The notes beneath the pieces were generated by a model, which was not told the DNA's origin, did not search any database, and saw only the letters and a list, made by a program, of their open reading frames with translations. 64,000 nucleotides of DNA from Lampris incognitus (Eukaryota; Chordata; Actinopteri; Lampriformes; Lampridae), in the NCBI RefSeq assembly GCF_029633865.1, contig NC_079211.1, forward strand, positions 7,594,415 through 7,658,414, read 5' to 3'. Of this stretch, positions 33,050 through 46,400 are shown piece by piece; positions within the stretch are counted from its first letter, which is position 1, and every line of letters begins with the position of its first letter. The position numbers and the translations under genes are program-made.

Positions 33050-34110
33050 AATAAAAATGGATTCTGGTTTAATATTCCTTCTAAAATATCTAATAAATGC
33101 GGTGGGATAGATTTTCTGTTAAGATGTGAGTTCTAAATTGCTAAACTACCCATTAAGCTGTCCAAATTTCATCAGCAGGCTCTCTTATATTGGAAACTGG
33201 TTTATAAGCACAATTTCACTCCACACAGGCTGCTCTCAGTGTCTGGCATAGCCGATCATGCGGAATAACAGATATATCTGGTTTAAAATAAAATCTTTGT
33301 TATTATGATTGGGTGGAGAGATGTGTTTGGTCTATTTTACATTTGATGGATTCAAGAGGAAATCTTCAATGAATTCATTGATAAATTCAATGTGACGTGT
33401 ACAAAAAAGCCCAATACTCAGCGGTTATCAAGGCAGACCCACAAGTAATGATGAATATGATAAAAGGAATGTTGCCATATGATGTATTAGTACCACGGTT
33501 GCCTTCACTTTATATAGACAGTCTCGATTTTAAGGAGAAAATTTGCACAAATAAAATTGTAAGGAGTGCCCTTACCTCCATACTCTTTCCTCTACCATTA
33601 AAAAGGAAAAAAAATCAATTAAAAGATTATCCTAGAGATTATAGTCAGAATTGGAACCAGATACCTCACTCTCCCTATTTCACCAAAATGAAAGAAATTC
33701 ATGTTAAAATGATAAATGATATTTATTCTTGTAACGAGTTTCTGAGACAAAGATTTAACATTGATTAAAAACAATTGTAGGTTTTGTGATTCTGTTATCG
33801 AAAATTTTGTTTTTTACCTGTAATAATACGAGAGCCTTTTGGGAATTATTTCAGAATTGGATATCTAAAAAGGACTTTCGTTTGCCCAATTTAGATTGTC
33901 TGGATATTAAAGTTGGAATTATAATGGAAATGTTTTACAATAGCCTGATTATTATGGCTAAAAAAATTTATCCATAGATCTAGATTTATTAATGCCAGAC
34001 CACTATTCTTAATCATCATGAATGAGTTAATACATTTCAAGAAAGCACTGAAATGTATAAAAACCAAACAAGCTTTGGATATTTACAAAAACATACATAT
34101 ATTCTAAGTG
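33050..34110 (+). pseudogene. L1-like ORF2 C-terminal fragment
   Basis: Encodes KLSKFHQQALLYWKLVYKHN, parallel to KLSHFHQQVLLAWALIYKHN in the 27-31 kb element. It then reads MKEIHVKMINDIYSCNEFLR, CRFCDS of the zinc-binding region, FWELFQNWISKK and IMNELIHFKKALKCIK. Stops and shifts break it into at least four frames. Confidence 0.82.
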
Positions 34111-34560
34111 GATCTCTGTTTTTTCATTTTATTATTTTTATTGTTTTGTGAAATTCTAAAAAACATTGTAATTGCACAGTCTGAGTTGTACTATTTGCTA
34201 ATTTATTATTATTATTATTATAGCCAGATTTTGTTTGTATATTAAAGGTATTAAAAAAAAAAGAATTTAGATAGCAGCTGGCATTTTGTTGGCTAGTTGC
34301 ATTTACCCTGCACGCATACAGGACAACAGTCACGTGATAACTGAGCCTGTCACATGTTCTTTTATCGTTACCATATTTTTATCTGTATACTTTATTTAAC
34401 ATAATAAAAAGTACCACGCACCTTCAAATGCAATGAAATGCATTTGCCCTGGCTCTCTCAGCCCTTACAAACTAAGGAAATAATAACAAACACAATAAAT
34501 AAGCTATAGAAATCCCATAAAATAATAAATCACCAAAGTTATGTAAGGGGTGTACTGTTC
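34111..34560. other. Unassigned AT-rich DNA
   Basis: No gene or named element. There is an (ATT)n run near 34200. Confidence 0.4.
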
Positions 34561-34561
34561 A

Positions 34562-35206
34562 TTATTCTGACTGCCTGGGGGTACAAACTCTTGAGGGGGC
34601 TGGTCGGAGTGCTGATGCTCTGTAAGCATTGTCCTGAGGTAAGGAGGAGAACAGACCATGTGCTGGGTGGCTGATGTCCTCCATCATACTTAGAGCCTCC
34701 CTTCTGCAACAGGTGGTGTAAATGTCCTGAAGCTGTGGCAGTACTGTTCCTATGATTTTTGAAGTGGTTTTTACTGTCCTCCTCAGTTGTCTGTGGTACT
34801 GTTCAGTCAGGTTACCAAACCACACCAGTATGCTTCTAGTAAGGATGCCCTCTGGGGTAGATAGAAATTGACAAGGGTTTTTGTGGATATTCTGAGTTTT
34901 TCAAAGCATCTCAAAGTCCTTCACAACTTCAACAGGGACACCATTGATGTAAACTGGTGTCAGAACCATTTTGGACTTCTTAAATTCAACAGTTATCTCC
35001 TTTGTTTCCTCAACATGTAGGGAGAGGTTGTTGTCTTGACACCATACGGTTAGGTCCCTCACCTCCTTCCTATAGGCATCTTCATTGTTGTCATTTATCA
35101 GTCCAATTACTGTGGTGTCATCTGCGACTATCACTACGCTGTTATATTTGGTGACACCGTCATGTGTGAACAGACTGTAGAGCAGGGGTCTCAAACTACC
35201 GCCCAA
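34562..35206 (-). pseudogene. CR1/Rex1-type LINE reverse transcriptase fragment
   Basis: The minus strand encodes LRPLLYSLFTHDGVTKYNSV, VIVADDTTVIGLINDNNEDA, LTVWCQDNNLSLHVEETKEI and VYINGVPVEVVKDFEML. After a shift, YHRQLRRTVKTTSKIIGTVL and ISHPAHGLFSSLPQDNAYRA follow. This is the end of a CR1-group reverse transcriptase, with the ADD box intact but with a frameshift and deletion. Confidence 0.85.
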
Positions 35207-36050
35207 TGGGTTGACAGTTTGAGAGGCAGTTTTGTATGGCCCGCGCTATGTTTTAGTTTTATTAGGATCTGGACCATGTATCCATTTTACATACTACTTT
35301 TGTGTGTGTGTGTGTGTGTGTTTCTAGTTCTAAGTACTTAAAAGATTAGTTGCGAGGCCGGTTGCAGATGACATAGCCTAATGTCAGTTTTGCATATCTC
35401 TCAATTCATGTCCAATTTGGACAGTACACAATAACACTAGTAATGAACATTAACACAATATTATACCAATCAGTAAAGAAAGAGAAGTAGCTCAAAAGGT
35501 AGAGCATGAGTTGTGAGGAGACAAGTACCGCTGTCATGTGTTGTGCTGGTTGTCTCAGGCTGGGGCATGCACTGACATGTCTTGCTGCATCCACAGTGCT
35601 GACACTATTTTCCCCCAAGTAGATGCTTGATTTTAGTCTGGTCAGAGAATGTATCAAAATCTTGGAATTTGCATTTAATAACTTCATATGTGCTACATTG
35701 TAGCAGGAAGTGTTGCTGTGTCTCCACCTGTCTCTGTGGACAGAGCTGACACAGCCTGTCTTCTCTAGGCAGCAGGTCTGCCCATGTCAGCCAGTCTCTA
35801 TGGCCAAGCTGCGATCACTGAGTCTGTACACAGTTCATGTCTTTCTCAGTCTCTGGTCACGCCGGTCGGATAGTCTGCCATCGTGTACTGTCTGTTTACA
35901 GCCAATAAGCAGTGAAGTTTGCTTTGAGTTTTTGTGATAGATGTCCAATGGTTAATGTAGATTTATTTTTCTTGAGCTATATAGATCTTTTTTAAACGTT
36001 TTATTTCTGGGTATTTTCTTCATTACAGGACCAAAAAAAAAAAAAGGGAG
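35207..36050. other. Unassigned; hAT-like terminus and TG repeat
   Basis: The sequence GCAGGGGTCTCAAACT at 35186 is a common hAT terminus, and (TG)n lies at 35301-35322. I recognise nothing else up to 36050. Confidence 0.4.
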
Positions 36051-36700
36051 GTCATGGGACGATCAAGAAACCACTAAAGTAGAATGTCTCATATACAGTA
36101 TACTTACAATAACTATGAGCTAATCTTCTCATTGGCCAAATAAATACACAATTCTCCCCACCGTTTTCCTCCCAGTTCTTTTTGGAGCTGAATAGAGTAA
36201 GTCATCTGTTCTGAAAGACGTAATTCTTTGACAATATTGATGAAGAGTCTAATAGTAGGGGTATTTTTCTGAAGCCAGTGTTTTGTAATGGCCTTTTTTT
36301 TTTTTACTTCCCGCCAGCAAGATCTTCAAAAGATAGACATCAGTTTTATTTAGTCCATCAGGGGTATGTCCAAGATACACAGATGAGAATATAGAACTAA
36401 TACTAAAACCCAGGGTTTTTGAGATGATAACTGATACTTCCTTCCAAAAAGTCTGAACGGAGGGACACAACCAAAAAAAATGAGCATGATCAACCAGGAT
36501 TTCTCCACATTCCCTCCAACAGCTCAGCTGAGTGCCGGTTTGTTTGGACTTCTGTTTAGGGGTGATAAAAAAAGCGAATCAGGTTTTTCTAGTAGAAGTC
36601 GCTCCAGGTCCGGGAGTTGGTGGAGGACGATTGCGTTTTCCAGGCATCCAACCACATGTCCTCAATTATTTCAGTGCCCAGCTCTTTTTCCCGTTGTTGT
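36051..36700 (-). pseudogene. L1-like ORF2 extreme C-terminal fragment
   Basis: The minus strand encodes CGEILVDHAHFFWLCPSVQT then FWKEVSVIISKTLGF, YLGHTPDGLNKTDVYLLKIL and KHWLQKNT-type endings. This is the zinc-binding end of an L1-like ORF2. It is broken by shifts. Confidence 0.7.
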
Positions 36701-36949
36701 TTCACATAGTCTGTGGAGTCTTTATTCAGTGATGTGATGCCATAGTATAACTTATAAGATGTTTGTTGCTTTCTGAGTTAGATGCATCAATAACAGCTGG
36801 AATCTCTCTTTTAGAACCTTTTATCTTTTTAGAAAAGTAATCACGGAACTGTAAATACTTATAAAAGTCCTGCCTCCCTAACCGATATGGTGAAGTGCAT
36901 TAATTGCGTCAGATCAAGAGGTTTACAACACCATCAGTTCTGTTTCTGG

Positions 36950-37620
36950 AGGAAATAGATGCAACGTATAGAGATGTGTTGTACTTCTCAGAAGTGCGCT
37001 GGTTGAGCCGGGGCAGTGTCCTGAAAAGGTGTTTTGAATTGAGGAAGGCAATCAGCATTTGATAGTGTGAAAGCCCTCTCTGTAAAATTCGACAGCTCAG
37101 AGAAAAGATTTGTCCACTTTCCAGCATGCGAGTCAATTATTGATGATGGTGCCAGGGTCAATGCTGATGAGTGTGTGACTGCCATTGACAATCTGCAGCA
37201 GGAGTTTGAGCATTGCTTTTCTGATTTTAAGACTCACAACACCACTTTCCAGTTATCTGCAGACCCCTTCTCCTCTGATGTGGGCAGTGCTTCAAGCACA
37301 TTTCAAATGGAGCTCACAGACTTGCAGTGCAACACTGAGCTCAAGGCAAAGTTCAGAGACACAAGGAAAGCTGAAGATGCTTGGGCAGTTTCTCAGAGAA
37401 CTTCCCAAAACATTCCCACAGTTGTCCAAACTGTTCAGGCAGGTCATGTGTCTTTACAGCAACACTTATCTGTATGAGAAACCGTTCTCAACTATGACCT
37501 TTAATAAATCAAAGCCAGACTGACCAATGAACATCTCCAGGGTGTCCATTGCCCAGTCCCTGAAAGCAAATGTGCCTCACCTGTCAGCAGAAGTAGTGCC
37601 AGAAAGAAGTAGACTAAATA
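36950..37620 (+). pseudogene. hAT transposase C-terminal fragment
   Basis: Encodes VLYFSEVRWLSRGSVLKRCF, VKALSVKFDSSEKRFVHFPA, ADPFSSDVGSASSTFQMELT then DLQCNTELKAKFRD. After a shift, VMCLYSNTYLYEKPFSTMTF and LTNEHLQ follow. This is the dimerisation region of Charlie-type hAT transposases, also found in GTF2IRD2-like genes. Stops near 37050 and a frameshift near 37380 inactivate it. Confidence 0.82.
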
Positions 37621-37914
37621 TCTAGGCCTAGGCCAGGCTACACCCCCAAACAACACATCCCAACATGAACACAGCACCCAAACATGCAAAAATATAACAC
37701 AATTGACCCAAATATTAGCACTCCCAGGGGTCCCTGTGCTCCCCCTGTGCAGGTCCGCGGATGGTCAGAGCGACCACCTGCCCTGGCCGCTACAATATAT
37801 TCGAATGGGTTCGAACCTATGTGTTTTTTTTTTTTTTTTTTTTTTAAGAAGGGATAATCAAATGTCATTTTTGGCCAATTTTGACAGCCGTAGTACATGT
37901 GGCCATGGTAGCTC

Positions 37915-38287
37915 TTAGGGTCTAAGAAAATATTGATACACTCGAGTATCATGATGTTAGCTTTTGTGATACTGTATCGATTCTCAAAACCACTATATCG
38001 ACTTTTAATTTTTACATGTAAAGGTTCGTGACAAACATTGTATTGTGTGTAACCCCACGACCGCTAGATAAGTGTTATCTATCTTCAGCCATTTGACTCT
38101 TCCACTCCAACCCAACAATGTAAAGTGAGACAGGAAATAGCATAAGCACAAAGAACACAGGCCTATGAAATCACAATATATCGTCTTTCTTACAGTATCG
38201 CAATATATGACGATATATCGAATCGTAACCCCTGTATCATGATGCGTATCGTATTGCCAGATTCTCGCCAATACACAGCCCTAGTAG
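37915..38287. mobile_element. Probable MITE rich in ATCGATA palindromes
   Basis: Repeated words such as TATCGCAATATATGACGATA and GTATCATGATGCGTATCG occur, with an end reading ATACACAGCCCTA, resembling fish hAT MITE termini (TAGGGCTG...). The left boundary is uncertain. Confidence 0.45.
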
Positions 38288-38819
38288 CCCTATGAATGGT
38301 CTGAGTTCCCAAAATGAGGCCGTAGAATAGACCTGTATGCTACCTTGATAGTGGAGTAGCAGTGATCCAAGATCTAGTTGCCCCTGGTTGGACCGCCGAC
38401 ATGCTGGAGGTATTTAGGTAGCACCAATTTGAGGCTGCAGTGATGAAAGTCCCCTGCCACAAAGGAAATAGCCTGTGGATGCTGATTCTCATCGCCACTG
38501 ATTGCCCCCATAGAGCTCTGCCAGATCTACTGTAGTGTTGTCTTGGGGTTGAATGTAAGTAAGTTAACAGAACAGAGGGGAATTCCCTTGGTAGATAAAC
38601 TTTACAATGCAATGCAAAGGGCTTCACATTAAGTTATATACAATATGTACCATATAATGGTATTTTTATTGATTAATTTATGCGTACAGGGCAGTTATCT
38701 CCCTGATAACGGAGCCTGTCATATTGGGTGTGTTTAGATTCAGCTAATTATCATACATCGTTAACTGGCTGACCTATGAACTGTGAGTAAAATAATGTAT
38801 GTTCTTATCTTTTTTACAG

Positions 38820-40413
38820 AAATCTGGACTCGCCAAAATGTTTTCAAAGGGTGGGCCACACAGGGGTTCGAGGCAGGGCAGTTCTGCTAAAATCCACAAC
38901 AGGCTTACAAGCAGCCCCCCACAACTGACCGCGTATGGTCTCTCACACATCTTAAGAGGACATGGCAACACCTCGAACACAACAGCACGCAGAAGCTACA
39001 GAAATGGTGAGGAGCATTTGTTTTGCAGAAGTCAAATGCACAAACGGAGTTCAGGTATCCCAAAATTGCATATCATAATGTTAATGGGTAAGCATGTTAT
39101 ACTTTAAGTTCAAGATTTACTATTGGAAGTCATTTGTTATCACTGTTATCATCATGGCAGCACGATGGCGAAGTGGTTAGCACAGTCACCTCACAGCAAG
39201 AAGGTCCTGGGTTCGAGCCCCTGGGTTGTCCAACGTTGGGGGTCGTCCCTGGTCGCCCTCTGTGTGGAGTTGGCAGGTTCTCCCTGTGTCAGCATGGGTT
39301 TCCTCCCACAGTCCAAAGACATGTAGGTCAGGTGAATTGGCCATACTAAATTGTCCGCGGGGGTGTGTGTGGGGGGGGGTGTCTCAGCCCTGAGATGGAC
39401 TGGTAGCATGTCCAAGGTGTCTCCCCAGCCCAATGACTGCTGGGATAGGCTCCAGCGACCCTGAGAGCAGGATAAGCGGTTTGGGGAATGGAATGTTCAG
39501 TAATTTCTCAGTCATTTCTACCCTGTACAAATCTTCCATGTGAGGTCCATGTTTTTGTTTAAGGACAGTCTGCATAACTTCGATAATGTTAGATTGCTGT
39601 TCTTCACAGATAGGGGAAAATATCAGTGTCTTGTTGTAAACACATCATTCTTTGTCATTTTACCAACTATGCTCCAGATGCCCAGCCAACACTGACACCC
39701 AAGGAGCTGATAGAAAAGTACAATCAAAGTGACGTCAATCCTGTGTGCATGCTCCATCAACTCTGCAGGGCATTACAGGTTCAGCTGGAGCTGAAAGAGA
39801 CCGTGACCCCAGGTAAAGACCTTTTAAGGCCTGGTCCACACTGCTTATCTCTCTACCCGTGCACGAATTGGTCATTGTTTCTTGTCAATTTAACAAACGA
39901 GCTTTTTCTACCCTGAGGTTAATTTGTTGCCCTTCTCCCACTGTTCAGCAAACACGGCAGGCGTTTACTTTGCCTTTTGTGCTGTGATTGACGGTAAGAT
40001 TTATGAGACTGGGATTGGAACTAGCAAGAAGCAGGCCAAGTGCCGTGCGGCAGAAATAGCTCTGAAAGACCTGACACTCGCAATGGAAAAGGAACCCACC
40101 CTTCCAGAGGCACCAGGTGAGAAGTTCACATGGTGTTTCGAATGCGTGTTTCACATCACACATCCTTTCCTCACACTACGTTTGCCTTTTTTTTTTTTTT
40201 TGCTGACTATGGCAATACTGTGGTGTTCTTTTTAAACTGTAGTCTGTTTAGACGCACAACTGAGATTTACCCAAGGATAAGAAGAACTGAAATGAAAGGA
40301 CCAGTAATCTGAATGAGAAAGTACAAGGACATTTGTTTTACAAAATGGACTGATGGCAAAGTAACTCAACTCAGTGTCTTTATTGAAATGCCGTGAAAGG
40401 TAGCTTCTGAAGT

Positions 40414-40479
<66 letters not shown>

Positions 40480-43400
40480 GCTGCAGTTATTTATTTTTCC
40501 GACTGTTTCAAAGAGCTGTGCGAGCAGTTAAGTCCCCCACCCGTTAAGCCAAGAGGGCCACAACTTCTCAACCGACCCAGAAATGAGAAAAATTCTCACA
40601 ATCTCTCAAGTCTCGTTCATGCTCTGACATTCCTTCGTTAACCCTCCCGTTTTGTCTAAACAATACAGTAAATGTGAACGGCTGGCCTGCTCCCGCTGTT
40701 CAAATCGAAACGTCCTCTAATCAAATGAAATGTGCTTATTTTCCCTGCCACCGAACCAGAATGCAAGAATCCCCTCGGGGACAAGATCCTTCACGCCGTG
40801 AGAGAGCAACTGGGCAAGCTGTTGAAGAGTCACCCGGAACTTCCCTCCTGCCAGGGCACTGTGGCGGCAATCATCGTTGAGACGTGTAAGTGCTGTCCAT
40901 TACCCTTAACACTAGAACGACCAAGGCCGTCATTTTCACTGTTCTGGATTTTCAGTGTTTAATAACTTAGTGGGTGGGTGGGGGGGAGAGGTAAACCTGC
41001 CGCTCCGTGAATTCTCCCAAACCTGCATATATTTTCATTAAAATGAATTTTAGATCAATTGCACACAAAAAAAGTTGTAAGATCTACCTAAAACGACCAT
41101 GAGCGGTCACCATGACCGCTCGTAATTTGCGCATCATGTCAGTATTTATGACATGTTTTGGTCGCATCATTTCCTTCGTGAAGTTCATTGCTCTGTCCTA
41201 GAAACCCACCAGCATTCTCCAGTGCAGAGAAAAACTGGATTTTTGATTTAAACTTGATTTTTGACTGTTGCCAACATGTCTGATTACAGATGCCGTTACA
41301 GACACGCAATGACTACCACTGAGGCGTTGCAGTATTTACAGGCGTTGGGACAGCGGTCATTTTAAATTGTTTCAAAAATAGTATTAAAAGTTGTGAAAAG
41401 GTTAATTTTGGTGTCACTTAGTTTCATAACAGACATACTAGCATATGTAATGTGTTAATATCTCAATTGGGTATTTATCTTGACAGAATATGGAGTTTAC
41501 AAATGGCCGCCATTTTGACAGCCCATGGTCGTTTTAGGTAGGAGTGAAATCCCGGTCGTTGTAGTGTTACGCAGTATTCTAGACTCCAAAACTGCTGCAG
41601 GGGTGCTACCCTGCAGAGGACCCTTCGGCCTGGCCTCTGTTCGGGGCACATATGCGTGGCTTCGTCTGCGTTCATAAGCTTTGTGTGTGTGAGTGAAACT
41701 TTGTGTGGGGAAAAATGACCATGTCAAGTTATGAAAGGGGTTCTTCTGAAAACGTGATGTCAGTCTACTTGACATGCTTTTATTTTCACTCTGTCTTCCA
41801 ACCAACGCTCAAGTCCCGCTCAGCCACCTGCTGACTGTTAACTGCAGGAGTCTGCACAGCCACCGGTGCCGTTTTTTAATTACTTGCAGCCGGCTGTATT
41901 TTAATTGTCCTTGTCAGCAGAACTGTAGTACGTGCTTTGTGAGACGTTCATTTGACAGTGGCTTGCAAAATATGTGCATGCGTGGACAAACATCCCTCAG
42001 CAGTTGTAAATTGGCCAATGATTGAGTTACAAAGGTGCAGTTTTTCTGAGATAACAGTACTTGATGTATGGCGTGATAAAAGGCTCTGCATTTAAGAAAC
42101 CAAATGATCCATAACAGCCAGCAGCAGTAAAAGGAAGATGGTGTTGGTTCTGTTCAGGTCTGCTCCCAGGGACAGAGCGTAGTCAAATCTCAGACACATA
42201 GTCCATGTTTAGACAGCCTTGTACAAGTGACCCAGTTTAGATTTATTGCTCAAATGTGGCTCAGATTAGATGCGTATCGTGGCTTAGTAACCGGGGGGAA
42301 AAAACAAGTGGAATCCAATATTTTCTGATTTGGTTTTGATCACATATCTGGAAATAACTGATAGGATAGGAATCTGATATTCGCCAATATGACTCATGTA
42401 ACCAAATAGATTGGATTTTCAGGTCATTGTGAATCACACATCTTTCAAAATGAGACACACTCACACTCTTGTTGCATTTTGAATGGCAAGGTTTTCATTT
42501 GTATTTAACTTCCACATCAGTGACAAAACTCATGTAGAACGACGCATGCAAGTTGTTTGAAGCACAAACCAGATAGTTACAGTGGCACTTGAAAGTTTGT
42601 AAACCCTTTGGGATTGTCTTTATCCAGCAAATGTTCTAATGAAAAAGTACTTTTCTTTTTTTTTGGTGTTTTGTTTAATTAGGTTCTCTTTATCTAGTTT
42701 TAGGACTTGGATGAAGATCTGATCACATTTAGAATTCATGCAGAAATACTTACAATTCTGAAGGGTTCACAAATTTTCCAGCGCCACTGTATGTTGTAAG
42801 CACGGGACCACCTGGTTTGCTGGTGAAGCCAGAACAGCATGGATCTAAATCCCCTGAAGACAGTGGAGATGGTGGTTGACCTCAGGGGAAACCCAGCCCC
42901 CCCCCCACACACACACACACACTCTCTCTCTCACCCTGTATGATTTGCCAGTTACCATTGTGGAGTCGTTGCCTTTCCTGGGCACCACCATCACTCAAGA
43001 CTTCAAGTGGAAGCTAAACATCAAACATATATGGAATTATAAGATCTATGAAGAATATGATGAGGACGATGCCAAGCAGTGTCCAGGTGCCACCGGAACA
43101 GCCTTGGACCTGAGCCACATGTGATCACCATGTAGACCTGACAGGAGGACAGACTACACATATACACAGTGGAGAATCACATCCCACCATTCACATACAT
43201 GGGAGAAGAGGCAGGAGAAAACATTTGTCAGACATCGAAGTGAGAAAAGGATATAACATTGAAAGAGGTATATGGATTTATAAGATGTATAAAAAAATGT
43301 GATGAAGATGCCAAGCAGTGTCGAGGTGGCGATCATCGTCACCATGGGGAATGTAACTCCAAGATTTCTGGCAGCCACACTTTGTGAAATCACAGAGTTG

Positions 43401-46400
43401 TCAATTGTTATTGTTACCTGATCAAATTGGTGTGTGTCCTGCAGGGCCAATGACCAGCATCTCCGTTTTAGCCAAATTTAAAAGCAGGAAATTTAGTGAC
43501 ATCCACTGTTTCATAGCAGCCAAGCAGGCCTCTAAATTAGTCAATCATCAGCCCTTATAGGCACATAAAGGTTTTTGTTTTTGTTTCGGAGAGAGAGAGG
43601 GAGTTCCTTATCCGATGCAAGGGTCTAAGGACGGGATGTTGTGTTGCTGTAAAGCCCCTTGAGGCAGATTTGTGATATTGGGCTGTACAAATAAAATTGA
43701 CTTGACTGTATAGATAAGACATATTGGTAAGAAAGGATCTGCAGGAGTAGCTGGAGTTGGAAGAACAAATTTTTTATGATCTCATCATTGCAGAAAAAGT
43801 TTTGAAACTCGTGGGCCTGCGTTCTGCACATTTAATCACCACCAGTGGTAGGAATGATTATTAGATTGTTGTGATTCACACATTTATGAGAGGAGAGCTA
43901 TGGAACAATACAGCAGGAAAGGCAGACGGTCTCAATATTTTAGACCAATCTGTCAATCTATTGTATGAGAAATTCTTTGACTAAACGTATTAACTAAACT
44001 AGTTGTCACTTCATCCACACTAGGTTTAAATCTAGCATGGTCTCTAATCACCTGTAACCTGCTGAATAATACGTCCCTAGTGTCAAACTAAACATAGACA
44101 GCTATTTATATTGCTAGACAAAAGAGCAGCGCGGCCCCCAGTGGGTTGACTACAGTCTGCTTTCAGCAGGTAAGGGTGGCCCCAGAAAGAAGGTCAGTTA
44201 TCAACAAAACCAAATCCCTGCTCATTACAGTAACAAGCCAGCCAGTGTTTCATTGAGGTGAGCCTACTGTACATCTCATCATTACCCCTCACAGGTAAGG
44301 GACCAAAGACAATTAATTGATGTTGACACAGCTTTCTGGCCAACTCAAGTGTCATGACTAGGCTGGCTTTTGGGATCTCCGATTGCTTTATCCTAGCATT
44401 ATTGGTGCCAACATTAATAAAAGTGTTGCTGGAAGTAGTGGTGCTGTGTGCCTGGGTTCCCTGATTCTCCCTTTGTGATGGCAGCACCCTAAGATTATCC
44501 TCTATGTCAGTGAGTCTGGCCCCAGGTAAGCAGTGAACCAAGGCTGGTGAAGTTAATCTGATATTGTGGGTAATGGAATCTCCTATCACTAGCGTGCGTT
44601 GCTTAATTCTGTCGACGGAAGCGGGAGAGGCCCACTGGCCGGCAGGACTACCAACAAGGCTAGTGAGGGGCAAAAATCAGTTTGCAGTCGGGAGAGGTGA
44701 CTGCAGCTCAGGTCACACGACCGGTGGGCGGTGGCTTGCTCTTGCGAGCCTCCCCATGCCAGCAAACAGAGACAAACTTCACCGCATCAGACCTGGATTT
44801 CAATAGCCACATTAACATAATAACAGATTTAACCTACTGTTACCGGATGAATATATCAAGAATTAAAGGATTTATGTCTCAGCAAGATTTAGAAAAACTT
44901 GTCCATACATTTATCTTCAGTCGACTTCAGCCCACTGAGGCAAATTTGTAATTTGTGGTATTGAGCTATACAAATAAAATTGATTTGACTTGACCTGGCA
45001 TCTTTACAGATCTCTAAAAATCGATTAAACAGCTGTAGCTGATTCAGAACGCCACTGTTCGAGTCCTTATTAAAACCAAATAAGTGGATCACATCACACC
45101 AGTTCTGAGGTCTTTACACTGGCTTCCTGTCCGTCAAAGAATTGATTTTAAAATACTCCTCTAGATTTATAAAGAACTGAATGGTTTATGGCCAAAGTGC
45201 ATTTCTGATCTTAAGTTGTGAACCATCAAGATCTCAGATCGTCTGGGACAGGTCTGCTTTCTGTCCCCAAAGTCAAAACTAAACATGGAGAGGCAGCTTT
45301 CAGTTTTTATCCACCACATATGTGGAACGAACTCCCAGAAAACCGGAGGTCTGCTGCAACTCTGTTCTTTTAAATCAAGTCTGAAGACTTTCCTTTTTGC
45401 CACTGCCTTTTATTAAATCAATTTTGAAGCTTCGTGATAATCATCTTACAGTTCACTGGAACTTTTACACCCCTGTTTTATCTGTCTTAGCTTATTTTAT
45501 TGCCTTACGCTGCTTTTACATTTTGTCTTAATGCCTTTTATGTTTTAGGTAAAGCACTTTGAATTGCCTTGTTGCCGAAATATGCTTAACAATTTTCCTT
45601 GCCTCTCACTGATTCTGACTTCAGCAAAAAGTTGGAGGGGCACCCATGCCGTGAATGTGTGACATCAAGTAGTGTTCCGAATCCATCTCTACAGAGAAAT
45701 AAATGCATGGTTAATTCATAAGAGAGCAGTTAACTAAATATTACTATAAGACATAGTGGAAGCAATCCTATTACACCCCTATGCCCCCCCCCCATTGAGT
45801 TGAAATGCAGGTGGACCTGGAAACCCATATTTAAACATCACTTCTGAGTTCTGTTAAATATTTCAGTTACCACTTTTTTTTTTTTTTTTTGCCACCTTCA
45901 GCTGATAGTAGTGTTGAGTGTGGTAATCATTAACCTCTTGTTTGACCATCCAGACACCAGATGTGAGGTGGTTGCCATAGGAACTGGGAACTTCAACACT
46001 AACGAGATTGCCACTCCAAAAGGACGGTTGCTTCATGATTCACATGCTCTAGTGACCACAAGGAGATCATTGATGCGGTTAGTTTCACACTTGTTCATGC
46101 AGATCAGATATTGTCAGCCTATTTGATAGTTAAGTAGAATTTATAACTGACTTTGTTTTCGGGTGAATAAAGCTCCAGCGGTTGTCAATATACCAAACTA
46201 GGCAACTTGTATATTTTTCAGTCTTGGGTTTTTTTTTTTGCATGCTGCAATGTTAGCGGTAAGCTCGCTGACGCAGTGCTCTTTGGTAACAATTTTTTTT
46301 CAGGAATAAGTTTAGGAAATAAGATTTATATTCCTACTTTGAATTTCCCGTTTCAAGTCTTGATTATCAGATTTTGTATGTGCTAGAGAATGTGAGGGGA

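Noticed and set aside
35406..35687. 93-codon minus-strand frame
   Set aside because: No recognisable family features and no supporting context.
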